Assembly: GCA_017163975.1 (NCBI GenBank)
Contig: JAFFSR010000231.1
Span: 372,001 to 436,000, forward strand
DNA length: 64,000 nucleotides
Direction of reading: 5' to 3'
Source of the DNA: Anastatus disparis
Taxonomy: Eukaryota; Arthropoda; Insecta; Hymenoptera; Eupelmidae
This document shows positions 34,128 through 46,555 of this stretch, one piece after another. Every line of letters begins with the position of its first letter. Within the stretch, counting starts at the first letter, position 1. A program made the position numbers and the translations under genes. The notes beneath the pieces were generated by a model. That model did not search any database. It was not told where the DNA came from and worked only from the letters and a program-made list of their open reading frames with translations.

Positions 34128-34266
34128 TTAAATATAAATATAATATTCTTTTTTTTTATTATTTTCACATCAATAAAAATGAAAACATAATAAATAATTA
34201 CTCAAAATTAAACTATGAAAAATATTTATAATAAGTTTCATCTGTGTACTTAAACTCTTTATTAGC

Positions 34267-35477
34267 TTTTTAGGCACGACCGCTATACGGAAGTGCCTTA
34301 TATTTTCGACATCGCGAAAAATGTAACCCTTTAAAATATGTTTTTTTATGATAAAAAACTCATTTTTATAGCAAAATAAGACTATTACGAGGCTTCCTTA
34401 AAATGTATGTATGGATGTATGTGTGTGAGAAATCAAGTTTATGAATTTTCTCGACGAGTTTTCATCCGATCTGAATTATTCAAACGGGAAATTGTTTCAA
34501 ATAATAAAACAAGTAAACGTTCCTATTTTGAAAAAAATCGTTGGAAGCGTTTTTAAATAGGCGCCTTTTAAATGGTCAAAAAAATGGATTTTTGGTAATT
34601 ACTTGAAAAATACGATTTTTTTTCAAAAAGTATATTTTATAAAAGTTATAGAATATAAAAAAATAAATCTTTTTTATATTATACATTTTTCTCTAAAGTT
34701 AATATTTTTCAAATTGTTTATGAAAAATGTTGAAATTAAAGGCTTTTTAATGATAATTTGATAAATATTATTTAAAAAAATAAATATATAGTATTAAAAA
34801 GATGCATCTTATTTTTTTCTATAAATTTTATTTAATATACTTTTTTTCAAAATTCGTTTTTTTCAAGTTATCACCAAAAAATCATTTTTTTAACCTCTAA
34901 AGGAATAACTGTTTTAAAACCGCTCGAACGATTTTTTTTTAAACTGCCAATATTTATTTGTATTATTGTTTTAAATCATCCTCCGCCGGAATGATTCAGA
35001 TCAAATAAAAACTTAATACAAAACTTTACTTTTAAGCTACTGAACTATTTTTTTTCTTATAACTTTTGATAGATTATCCTATCTAAAACTTTAAAAAGTA
35101 TACATTAATAAAAATGTCTTTTTCACATAACATAAATTTTTTCGAAATCAATCAACTTAATTCACAAGAAAAATTAAAATAATTATAAATTTGTTTTTTC
35201 AAATAAATACAATAAATTCAAACCTCCTGTTGAAAGATGCGGTAAATAATACAATGAAAAAAGAAATAAGATTAACTTTTAAGGCTTTTGCGTTTGTAAA
35301 TGATTTGTTTCAATATTTTTTAAATATCAAATAGCGAGTGCGAAGCGCGAGCGTTTTCGGTCGTGCCTTATATGCAAGAAGCGGAGCTTTTTGCATGCCT
35401 TGCATCGCGAAGCTCTGAAAGGACCAAGGTGCGAGCCACAGCGGCCCTTAGGCCCTTAGGCCGCTGTGGCAAGCTAG
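34267..35477 (+). mobile_element. Probable non-autonomous Helentron/Helitron2-like element
   Basis: The 5' part has GGCACGACCG (34273-34282) and the 3' part its exact inverse CGGTCGTGCC (35358-35367), ~110 bp before the end. The 3' end has a perfect 12-bp stem (GCCACAGCGGCC, 35435-35446, with GGCCGCTGTGGC, 35459-35470) followed by CTAG at 35474-35477. An asymmetric inverted repeat plus a terminal hairpin is the hallmark of Helentron-type elements. No ORF. The 5' boundary in the T run at ~34267 is approximate. Confidence 0.55.
35435..35477 (+). terminator. 3'-terminal hairpin and CTAG of Helitron-like element
   Basis: 12-bp perfect GC-rich stem, 12-nt loop, 3 nt, then CTAG. In Helitrons this structure marks the end of transposition rather than of transcription; typed here as terminator for lack of a better class. 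Confidence 0.55.
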
Positions 35478-35619
35478 TTTAATTATAATCTTCTCTATGA
35501 AATTATATTAATTCATACTTTATTTATATATATTTTTATTCTCACAGCACAATTTGCACTAATCATTGTGTTTGAACTTTTCTATTTTGGAACAATGGAC
35601 GTGGGTAAACCTTTTGCAA

Positions 35620-37046
<1,427 letters not shown>

Positions 37047-37130
37047 ACCTTTTTATTGACTTGAATCATCAATAAATCTATCTCTTGGAATATCATCATC
37101 TACATTTTTTACCATTCGCAATGATTAAAA

Positions 37131-37250
37131 TCGCAATATATTAAAGATGAAGGAGAATTAATGGGTTTCGAGCCGACGTACGATATGTTCTTACATATCG
37201 TACGTCGGCTCGAAACCCATTAATTCTCCTTCATCTTTAATATATTGCGA
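37131..37250. repeat. Perfect inverted repeat, 58-bp arms, 4-nt loop
   Basis: 37131-37188 is the exact reverse complement of 37193-37250 with TCTT between. The right arm is the C-terminal coding end of the hAT transposase (minus strand), so the left arm is an inverted duplicate of it. Confidence 0.98.
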
Positions 37251-40125
37251 TGATAAAAGGATACCTCGAATCGTTTCAAATTTTAAATTACCTCTGAATT
37301 TACTTTTTTCTCTGTTATATTTACTCCAAACGCGTTCCGAAGAAGCGTTTGAGTGTGGCAAACAAAGAATACTCGAAGACAAATTAGCTATATGTTTAAA
37401 TAATTGAATACCTTCATCATTTATACATTTCAGATTTCTAAAAAATCGCACCTTTGCTTTAATTTTAAACAAAGCTGTAAAAGGAAATCATAACAATATT
37501 TGCGAAAAGTTTGTTTTTTATTTTTATCTTGTACTTTAGCGAATTCTTGTTCAATGTCATTATTTAAAATAATTTCATTAATTGGTTTACATTGTAATTC
37601 ATTAGAAGGATCTATTGCAGCTAATTCAGAACTAAGTATGTAATCATTATTCATATATAATTTCAAAAAGTCCAAGTATAGTTTTTTAACTACATTCGTA
37701 TCTTCGAAAATTAGTGGTTTTTCTAATTGTAGCTTTAAATTAACTCTGTACAGTTTTAAGTATACTGAAACCAAAAATAAGTGATATAATTTATTTATTG
37801 CATTATCAAAATATTGAAATAAAGTTTTTGCCACGAACGTTGGATCACTTTTTATCTGATGATCTTTACATTCACTTTCGAAAAATATTTTTAAGGCAGT
37901 CCAACGACAATAAATACGTAGCATACATAAAAAATATGACAACCATCTTCTTGTCACAGGTCTTAGGATTTTCAAGAGTTTCAAATCTGACTAAATTTGT
38001 AATACTGCCCAACGATCGCATCGATTAGAACTGGTAGAAAAATAATTGTACGCGAGACACAATTTGTTCAAAATCAGATGGCATTAGCTTGATAGCATCT
38101 CGTGTACATAAATGCTGTATATGACAACCACATCTTATTATTCTTATTTCAGGTTAATTGCTTTAATTTTTGCAAAACAAAATTGTGCAATCCCATCATC
38201 AGATTGCAGGTATCTTAGCAAAATCCGATATTATTAGAAAACGGGATACCCACATTCTTGAAAAATGAAACGATTTTGTCAACAATCGTTTCAGCATCTG
38301 CTGAACGATATTCATCGTCGTCAAATATAGATACAAGATCTTATAGAGTATCACAAATTCAGGTACATTTTAAATCAAAATATCGGACAACTATACACAA
38401 TGACTGCTGATTGGTTATATCAGTACTTTTATCTGTCGAAATACTAAATTTGGTATTATTCAGAATGTTTATCATTCGTTGTCTATGTACCGGAGCTATA
38501 ACTTTATTAATGATGCAAGTAGCTCTCTGTCTGTTTGAATTTACATTTAGAATAATCGATTAATTGAAAGCTAAGGTTTTCAAAAATGGTATTGAATGAT
38601 CTATTGAAAGAAATGACAAACTTTTGTCAACAATCATAGCGCTAAGCTGTATTTCAGCTACTGCATTTTAAAAATCGAAATTATCAAAAAGGTCACCTGT
38701 ACTTGTATTTATTGTATTGTGAGAACCTTGGGGATCAGGAGGTTGCACTAAGGTATATATCAGATAATATGCGGGTTTCCAATTAATTGAATAAAAAAAA
38801 ACTTTATTTTAATAACGATACAATTATAGCACGCGCGCTCAAGATGGACGCCAGCCGCGTACAGCGTACGCGACACCGCTTGCACTAGCAAGGAACCATC
38901 AGCACGACGAAAAGCAGATAGTTATAAAAAAGACACACGCAAAAAGGGCACGAGCGCACAAAAAAAAAGAGTTATAATAGCATGAAGGGAAAATAATCAA
39001 TAGGACGCGCACGAGATCGCCTGGCACACAAGTCGCAAAATAAAGCAATAAAATGACGTTATTTTATATAGGACTAGAGCACTCGCAATAACACAAGGCT
39101 TGATTTTAACAAAATAAAAGTAGGTATAATTTAGTGAAGCTACTTAGTCTCACTCACACTAAATATAATAATCGCAATGCATACCAAAAAGTTACTGTAG
39201 ATTATAGCTCGTAACGCTCTTTACTAGACGTTGGTGACAGAAGGAATGATGCAATGGCATTCCTTCTTGTCTCTGCTCAGCTTCATCTCTCGTGCTGTAC
39301 GCTGCGTGAGCCGCAAGAGAGAAACAAACGATCCTAAACGGACCCAAGCTCAGCTACTCGAGTCAAGCTGCTTGCTATCTATATGAGTGCACAGTATACG
39401 TGCTATAGAGATTCGCACGTGTGTGCCAACAATTTTGGGTTATGCTTTTAGATATTTGACTTGCATGGTCTGCTTTCCGTCTTGCCAGAAGTTGGATGCT
39501 TCCTTCTGTCGTCTATATGCGCTACAAATATACACTTAAGTAATATGGCCAATCTGCCATGTTACAGTATGCTTTTTGGTTTTAGCATGAGCATTTAAAA
39601 CACTTGATTGTGCTGTAAGCATGCAGCTACACGCAATACATTTCACTCTGAGGCAGTTACCCGTAGCTTGTTGTAGCCAATCATTGTGCTTATCCTGACA
39701 TTCTGATTTATATTTACGTACATATTTATATGTATTTATATCATTCTTATCTTGTGTTTTACACGCTTTGGTTGATACATTTAAAAAAAAAGACATTCAT
39801 ACTTCCCTCATTCATGATAGAATTAACACTAAAATCATTTGTTTCATGCTCAATCCTTAGAAGATCGCTATCATGATCGTATTCAGGAATCTTATCTAGT
39901 AGAGAATTATTTTTTATTCCTATATCAGTATTTAAAATTATATCATTACTATTTTTTTAAAACTTGTTGGTATCGGCACAATCTATATTTTTAGGTATAT
40001 TGTTAAGAAACTTTTCCAATTGAACAAGCTTTACAGTAAGTTTTATGATCATTAATAGGATGTTTACATAGCCAAGGAGAAAGTATAGGATCTTTCTCCC
40101 ATTCTTGTCTGTATTTTCGATTCAT
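37193..40125 (-). pseudogene. BED-finger hAT transposase, split by a solo LTR
   Basis: Reading right to left: a first BED-like finger (KYRQEWEKDPILSPWLC...YCKACS, ~40010-40115), a second (ECQDKHNDWL...KCIACSCML...HAKTKKH, 39536-39796), then after the LTR the catalytic region with FSISTDKSTDITNQQSL (~38420), a degenerate IGF-x-DTCNLMMG (~38200), a CTRDAIKL segment (~38090), the 37430-37984 ORF and finally the hAT dimerisation motif HSNASSERVWSKYNREKSK (~37320-37370). Together this is a hAT-superfamily transposase of the type with TDxSTDIS and tandem BED fingers. Several stops and frameshifts make it inactive. Ends beyond the dimerisation domain are lost in the hairpin. Confidence 0.8.
38716..39432 (-). 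mobile_element. Solo LTR inside the hAT pseudogene
   Basis: On the minus strand the block starts TGTTGGCACACACG, has TATATAAAAT (~39061-39070), AATAAA (38803-38808) and ends near TTCTCACA. It is much GC-richer than the surroundings and interrupts the hAT frame between the second BED finger and the catalytic core. No internal retroelement genes. Exact target duplication not resolved, so ends are good to a few bases. Confidence 0.6.
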
Positions 40126-40164
40126 TTTTTTAATATGCCCTTTTAGTAAAAAAATAAAGGGTGT

Positions 40165-40392
40165 TTTTAGACACTCAGTAAAAGGCGCTTTTAGCAGCCC
40201 AAAGTAAGGATCTTTTAGTAGCACAAAGTAAAGCATTTTCAGTATAACAAAATAAGGAACTTCGAGCAGCACAAAGTGAGGCGCTTCCAGTAGCCCAATA
40301 AAGTCGCTTTTATAGCACAAAATAAGGCGCTTTTAGTATAACAAGATAAGGAGCTTCGAGCAGCACAAAGTGAGGCGCTTTCAGTAGCCTTA
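40165..40392. repeat. 24-bp minisatellite, block 1
   Basis: About nine 24-bp units like GCGCTTTTAGCAGCCCAAAG+TAAG. On the minus strand they encode an octapeptide LLKAPYFV-like repeat read in frame with the first BED finger. Confidence 0.9.
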
Positions 40393-40830
40393 GTATTATT
40401 ACAGTAGTATTATTATTTTAAAACGTGATTTTATTATTTATATAGATTGAAAAATTATGACAAAAAAATATGCTTTTGACATAACCCATCAAACGGCATT
40501 GGTCGAAATTCCGGTCTTTTTATTGCTTCGAGCCACATTTTTTTTCTCAGTAGATTACTTGAAAACTTAAATTTAACTACATTCTTGCAATTTATCACAC
40601 AACAAGTTTTCATAATATTTATTTATCTAAATATCGATTATGAAATGATAAACACTAAAGGTTGTTTACTCTGAAATTCGAGTCACTCACATATGAGCTC
40701 ATATACATGATTTCACACGCTTTTTTATAAATATGTGTTAGTGCGAGATCATTCGAAAAAAAAATTCTTATTGGCTAGTCGCTTATTGACCCTGGCGCCA
40801 TCTGCTCTGAACTTTACAGTGAAACTTCCC
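40393..40830. other. Unique sequence between minisatellite blocks
   Basis: No ORF or repeat recognised. Confidence 0.5.
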
Positions 40831-40832
40831 AA

Positions 40833-41010
40833 TAGCCTAATAAAGTCGCTTTAAACAGCACAAAACAAGGCGCTTTTAGAATAACAAAATAAGGAGCTTC
40901 GAGCAGCACAAAGTGAGACGCTTTCAGCAGCTCAAAAAAGTCGCTTTTAGCAGCAGAAAGTAAGGCACTTTCAGCAGTACAAAGTAAAACACTTGTAGCA
41001 GCACAATTAG
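40833..41010. repeat. 24-bp minisatellite, block 2
   Basis: About seven units of the same 24-bp repeat (TTCGAGCAGCACAAAGTGAG), giving the minus-strand ORF 40814-41119 its repeated ALL/VLLEAPYF character. Treated as a repeat by-product or leader, not an independent gene. Confidence 0.9.
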
Positions 41011-41119
41011 AGATGCTTTTAAAAAATAACTTACCTTTTAGCCAACTCCAAGTATTCGAAATCAAATACACTAAAAAAAATATATGTATATTAATATATT
41101 TATTTTGTATAAATATCAA

Positions 41120-41491
41120 GCTCCGAGCCTGGTTGAAAAAGGTTTAAGCTTGGAAACCGATTGAAAACAGTCGAAGCTACTAAGCTATTTACAAATAATC
41201 ATTACTCGAAAATTACTGTTTTTTCTCTAATTTAAATTGGCATAACTCATTAAATATTTGCGAAACTTAGTTTAAAATGTGAAAAACCATTTTGCATATG
41301 TGTACACAAATGTTTTTTGCACTTTAAACCAAATCCAGCAAGTATTTAATCAGCAATGCCAAGTTAAATTAGAGAAAAAAAGATTAGTTTGAAAGTTACG
41401 ACCATTTTTAAACAAGTTTTCGAGTTTAGACCATTTTTAATCGGTTTTCGAGCTTAGACCTTTTTAACCTGGATTTGAGCTTAGAAATTTT
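41120..41491. repeat. Degenerate foldback around a MITE target
   Basis: GAGCCTGGTTGAAAAAGGTT at the left is loosely mirrored by CCTTTTTAACCTGGATTTGA at the right, and the GCATATGTGTACAC centre is also self-complementary. Family unknown. Confidence 0.4.
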
Positions 41492-41495
41492 TTAA

Positions 41496-41879
41496 GAGCA
41501 GGCCGGATTCGCTGTCCTTGTCTAATTGGGATTTTTGTTATTTACTCAAGTATTAATCAGTGTATCTGCAAATCGAAGGTTAAGCACAATAGATATTACT
41601 ATTACAAATATGTATGCACAAGAAAAAAAAATCTACCGCTTTGTTTTTGAGAAAAGTAACGAACGCAAAAATATTATAAACATAAACTTTTATTTCGGTG
41701 TTCCTTACTTTTCTCAAAAACAAAGGGGTAGGATTATTTTTTCTTGTGCATAGATCTTCATAATAATAATATCTATTGCGTTTAACCTTTAATTTGAAGA
41801 TACACCGATTAATACTTGAGTAAATAACAAAAAACTCAATTTTTACTCGGTCGGTATCAGATTCTACTCCGGCCTGCTC
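41496..41879. mobile_element. TTAA-flanked foldback MITE, family C copy 3 (opposite orientation)
   Basis: TTAA 41492-41495 and 41880-41883. Begins GAGCAGGCCGGATTCGCTGT and ends ...TCAGATTCTACTCCGGCCTGCTC, so it is inverted relative to the copies at 11364 and 13035. Foldback arms conserved. Confidence 0.9.
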
Positions 41880-41883
41880 TTAA

Positions 41884-44070
41884 TCGTTTTACAACCGGCT
41901 TTCGAATTTAGACTATTTAATTTTAGAGCGACAATTTTAAATTTCGTATTTATTGAATTTTTAAATTGTACGATATCCTGTAATTAACCATTTTTTACGA
42001 TGGTTATTTCTGTTTAATTAATTTTTTTTTAATGAAACCACATCTTTAAATTAATGAATTTTATAAACAAAAATTTTCTACAAAAATATTAAATTTGGAA
42101 TTATTTATTAATTTTGGAACTGTTTATTAAATAAACTAATAAAAATTATGAGAAAATTATCAAATATCAATAGAAATGTATATATTATAAAATTCAAAAA
42201 ATTTTAACATTAAATTTTCAACTTGAATTTTTAATTGTGCCCGTTTTTTTAAGTTAATAAAGTGACCACTGTTGAAATAGGAATAAAGCACAAATTTGCC
42301 ACTTGAGAGTAAAGTTTAGTTTTTCCCTCGAGAGAAATATGACTTTACTTACTCATTGCATAATGTACTATTTTTTATGCAAAATGTTAAACTTTTCTAA
42401 TAGACTATCTTTTAAATAAATGTGTTGAAATAATAAAAAAAAAAACTACTTATTTAATGACAATTAATATTGAGTAAGTAAGAAAGACATAACTGATGTG
42501 ATAAAAAGTGCACTATGACAAACAGTAACTCACGTATAATGAATCATGTGTATGCGAGTCTTTAATTTCAAGGTATTTATCGCAAAGTTTTATTCCTTGA
42601 CAGATAATTTATAATTCTTAACTATTCAATATTTTCATCGCCTCGTTTTCAAGAATAATTAAAAAATTTACTATTTTCTTCATCTAATTTTTAAGGCTTT
42701 TCAATGTATCTTATAATTTCTTTAATAATTTTCTTATGACAGTAAGTATTGCTTTAAATTATTTTTGCCTACAATAATTAGTAATCACAAAAAATGCACT
42801 TTACAATTAAAAAAAGATAGAGAGTTCCGACAGTTTTATAATAATCCAGGAAAACTAAACGAAAAAAGCTCAAAATATAATGCAATTGTAAACAGGTAAA
42901 GCTATGAAAGATTTTATAAATTTACATGTCAAGAATATATCACAATTTTATCCCATATTAAAAAATGAGAACATTCATTATAAATCTTTAATAGTAAACA
43001 AATTTTTTATATGACGGTTTTTTGAACAAAGTCCAAAGACTTTTACTGTTAAAGTATTAGGACGGTCCTTTTTTAAAAGATTTTACCCTCTCAAAAAAGG
43101 ACGACCCTGCTATTTTTATATCTAAAAACTATCACACTAAGAAAAAAAATAAAGGAATAAATCACGTAAATAAGTTTCCTGATTAATTAAATGAATTTTG
43201 GACTCCTAAATTTTTATGCGTTGTTCAATCTCATTCGAAGAGAACGGTTATATATAGTAAATATTTTTGATTAAAAAAAAGAAAAATAGACCTTACTTAA
43301 TATTTATTTTAGTCTTTGCTTTGTTTAGAAAAATTTTAATTATTTCTCATTTTGAAAAATTGCACATTGGACACAATTAAATATTCAGTAATTTAAGTAA
43401 ATATAAAAAGAAAAGTTCTTTGTAAAGTGACGAAAAACATTTGAATTTTTGTAATAATTGGAAAAACGTTAAGCACTGGTTAAATAAATTTTCCACTTTA
43501 TAAGAAGTATAAAATGCACAGCAAACACGGATATGAAACGAAAAAAACGAAATAAAAATGAAAATGTAGAAATTAATAAATAAAAGTTGGAAATCATTAT
43601 AAATATAAAGCAAAATGATTAATTAAAGGCAAAATCTCATCCGCAAATACATGTTAGAGCTTTCCTTTTTAATACTTGGCAATTTATAGTATTTCGCAAT
43701 GAAATTATTTCATTAATAGAAATTAACCTATCGTAATTAATCTCTTACTATATTATATGAAACAAGCAGTCACTCACAATAAGTACAAAAATGTAAAGTG
43801 TGTAATTTTATACATGAAAGGAAAAATAAAATAAAAGAAAACATGATGAATTTTATATAGATTATATTCTATGTAAATATTACTTAGCCATAAAAATATT
43901 AATACAAAAAAAAAAAATTACTACGTACATTTATTTGAAAATAATCTTTAAATTTTGCTAATTTTAACTCTAAATCTGTCTTTTAAAATAACTTATTAAA
44001 AACGTGATTTTTGTTCGGTTTGCCTGATTGAACAATTTCGAGTACTTATTTTTTCTTATGGTGAACAATA
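41884..44070. other. Anonymous AT-rich sequence
   Basis: No supportable gene. A small foldback (GGTCCTTTTTT...AAAAAAGGACGACC, ~43070-43110) is the only structure noted. The 78-codon minus frame at 43377 is hydrophobic, without domains, and treated as chance. Confidence 0.5.
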
Positions 44071-44771
44071 TGTTGGCCGGCATGGCGGCATTGCCGGTTT
44101 TCCTGGGTGCTGCTACCCTCGCTCGCCGTTACCAGCTGCTTCCTCTCAGATGTTGAAACCAACACACTCCCGGGCGGGTTACATAGAAATTTTACCCGGG
44201 TAAATTTGCAAAACACTAAACTTTCTTAATAAAAATAATAAAACACTAATTGGATTTCTCTCATGGTTGAAGAGCATGAGAGAAAATAAAAAAATGACAA
44301 AAGAAAAATTTGGATAATGAATTAAAAGAAAGAAAAACACCACTTAACGTTTTACATTAGAGGAGGAAGCTGCGCGAGCCTCTCTCCTCTCGCACTTGCC
44401 CCTAGGGCCTGTCCCGCGCGTCTGCTTCATGAGCAACCGTCAGTTGAAGCAAAAACTTCAAATCTTAATTCATGAAGAGTGGGAAGAAAGCGCGAAGAAA
44501 AGAGAGGTGAGACTCTCTCTCTCTCTGTCGCACCCCATCAATCACTCAGAGGGACTTGCTGTTGCATTCTCCACTATCCAAGCAACGAGAACGAAAAGAG
44601 TGGAGCATGCAATAAGCTCCGTTGACGGTGAGGCCGTCGAATTCCCGGAAAACCGATAAAGTGTAAAAAAGAAAGTGGCCGTGCTAGTTTAAGACCTCCT
44701 TCTTTTTAACATGAAGCATGATTTTAAAAATTATTGAACTGTATTTAAAAAGAAAATTGTGTCACCTAACA
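44071..44771 (-). repeat. 3' LTR
   Basis: Plus-strand ends TGTTGGCC...ACCTAACA give a TG..CA element of 701 bp whose inner edge directly abuts the polypurine tract. Contains a CT-rich stretch and GC-rich outer part. Outer boundary inferred from terminal complementarity because the 5' LTR is missing. Confidence 0.65.
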
Positions 44772-44784
44772 CCCCCCCTTACTA
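44772..44784 (-). other. Polypurine tract
   Basis: Minus strand reads TAAGGGGGGG directly before the LTR start TGTTAGGTGACAC, the expected plus-strand-DNA priming site of an LTR retroelement. Confidence 0.8.
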
Positions 44785-45585
44785 AGAAACTCTGTCGTCC
44801 CCGACAGTCAGTTGCAGTGGGTGTAGCGAGCGCCGGCAGAAACCACCAGGAAAACCTGCTTACAAAAGAATTACAAAATATTAACTTATTACTAAAGAAT
44901 AAAAATCAAAGAATAGCGGAATGGGTTAAAAGGGTATTTTTAAGGATTGAATAGTTTAGTTGGTTATTGCTGCTAAAGGAGTATGGCAGGATCGATTGAG
45001 GATAGGAATACCGCTTTACAAGTAATTGCTTTAGATGAAAGTAAAAACAAAAAATGTAACCGAGTAAAATTAAGAATTTTTTAACGTTTGCAATATGCCT
45101 AAAGCTAAGAGAAAAAAAAATGATCGAACCGCAATTTTTACGCTAAAAATATAAGATTATAAATTGAACTAAAATTTTTATCAAGATTTAAAACATTGTA
45201 TTTTAAATGTTTGTTTAAAGAACGAAAAATTTCTCTTTTGTTTTTTTATCTTCTGATGGCGTTTCGAGATGGTAATGTACCGTCTTCATTAATGTACCTC
45301 TTCCGTTTGCTCCCCCTGTAGGTGGGTTGATTTTTGTTTTGTCGTTGCCCCATAGTGCTGACGTGAGGGTGGGTCAACCCTGGCAATTTATTTGGCTATC
45401 GATGTTGGTATAGGCCAGCAGTTAATGCTGGCAGTTGTCGGAGTTTGCTTCTTGTTTCATTACCTAAAACAAAAGTATATTAAAAAAAAATTGTTTTGGA
45501 AAAGCGTTAGGTTAGTCGCATGCACTGGTTAATTAAATGCTATTTACAGGTTAATTAGCATTAGTAAAAAAAAATATATGAATTA
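44785..45585 (-). other. 3' noncoding region of the endogenous retrovirus
   Basis: About 800 bp between the last ORF and the polypurine tract; no supportable ORF. Contains a CG-richer segment at 45240-45440. Confidence 0.6.
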
Positions 45586-46509
45586 TTAGTCAAGTTCTAA
45601 ATTATTTACACGCAAAGCAAGCGGTTTAGGTTCTGCAGCATTAAGGATGAGGCGTACTGCCTGTTGGAGCACTTTATACTCCGTCAAGGAAAAGGAATAC
45701 TTTTCAGTATTGTCGCAGGGTACAGAAGCAGTGGGCGGGGCTGCACTATTGGTAGCCACGTCTGCCCATGTCAATGAGTTAGGTTGTAACTCAGTCTCAG
45801 CGGACACCTGGTTAAAGGTGGTCTCCGGTAGTTTAGGAATGTCTAGCGCGTGGACGCAGTCTTTGCTATGCAACGCGTAATTACCTGTAATTGGTTTTTT
45901 ACACAAGTTGCATATAAAGCAAATGTGGTCATCATGCAGTCTCGGGGAACCGTCTGTCGAGGGCTGCTGGTCATGGCACAACAGCATATGTGTGCGTCTA
46001 TACTGTGTAGTAATGTCGTAATCACAATTATTACACCTAGTCCAGATGTTTTGGATTTCGTTCCGTTTACGTTTTTGTCGTAAAGGCTCCGCTTGTCTCG
46101 CTCCGTATTTATTACGGGTCTGTAGCAAAGCTGTTTGAGCGTCAGTCTTATGCAAAAATCTTACGTATCCGTACCGATTTTCAGTTACTTTCCCACGAGT
46201 AATATGTACGTAGTCTAATAACCCGAAGGGTTTGAATACAGAAGCTAAAGTCTGCACTGTGTCATTTTTTGTTACTAAACAAAAAAGTCGGTTAGGGTCA
46301 ATGTTTGTAGAGTCATTTTTATCATTAGATGCGGGTTTTTCTACAGAAAACTGGTCGAAAAATTTTATTTGGAGTCTAGTATACTCATGGTTAACGTATT
46401 CTAGTGTAGTTATCTGTTAAACAGGCCCTTGTCGTTCGAGATCTCGGATGATTTCCCAAAGGGTCTGGTCTTTGTTATTGGTCAATTGCAAGGTCTCATT
46501 TCTCGACAT
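45586..46509 (-). pseudogene. Accessory ORF downstream of env: RRM-like plus two zinc fingers
   Basis: The uninterrupted part starts at 46257; an in-frame ATG lies at 46509 with one stop between (TAA at 46417-46419). The N-terminal half has RNP2-like RLFCLV and RNP1-like RYGYVRFLH about 40 residues apart, as in an RNA-recognition motif. Then come two short fingers, C-x2-C-x11-H-x3-C (CNNCDYD..) and C-x2-C-x10-H-x3-C (CNLCKKP..), and a polar C-terminal tail. The start is ~46 bp after the env stop on the same strand. RRM plus zinc knuckles is common in ORF1 of LINEs but not expected in an errantivirus; it suggests an RNA-binding accessory protein, function inferred. No such ORF is part of the standard gag-pol-env set. 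Confidence 0.7.
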
Positions 46510-46555
46510 CCTGATTCGATGTTCGTCTAGAAATAGAGACGTCAAATTTTATTCC

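Noticed and set aside
44396..44954. Two plus-strand ORFs (87 and 78 codons) over and beside the LTR
   Set aside because: They lie in the LTR and the polypurine-tract region on the antisense strand; no recognisable product.
46232..46420. Plus-strand 62-codon ORF
   Set aside because: Antisense to the RRM-like accessory ORF, no domain.
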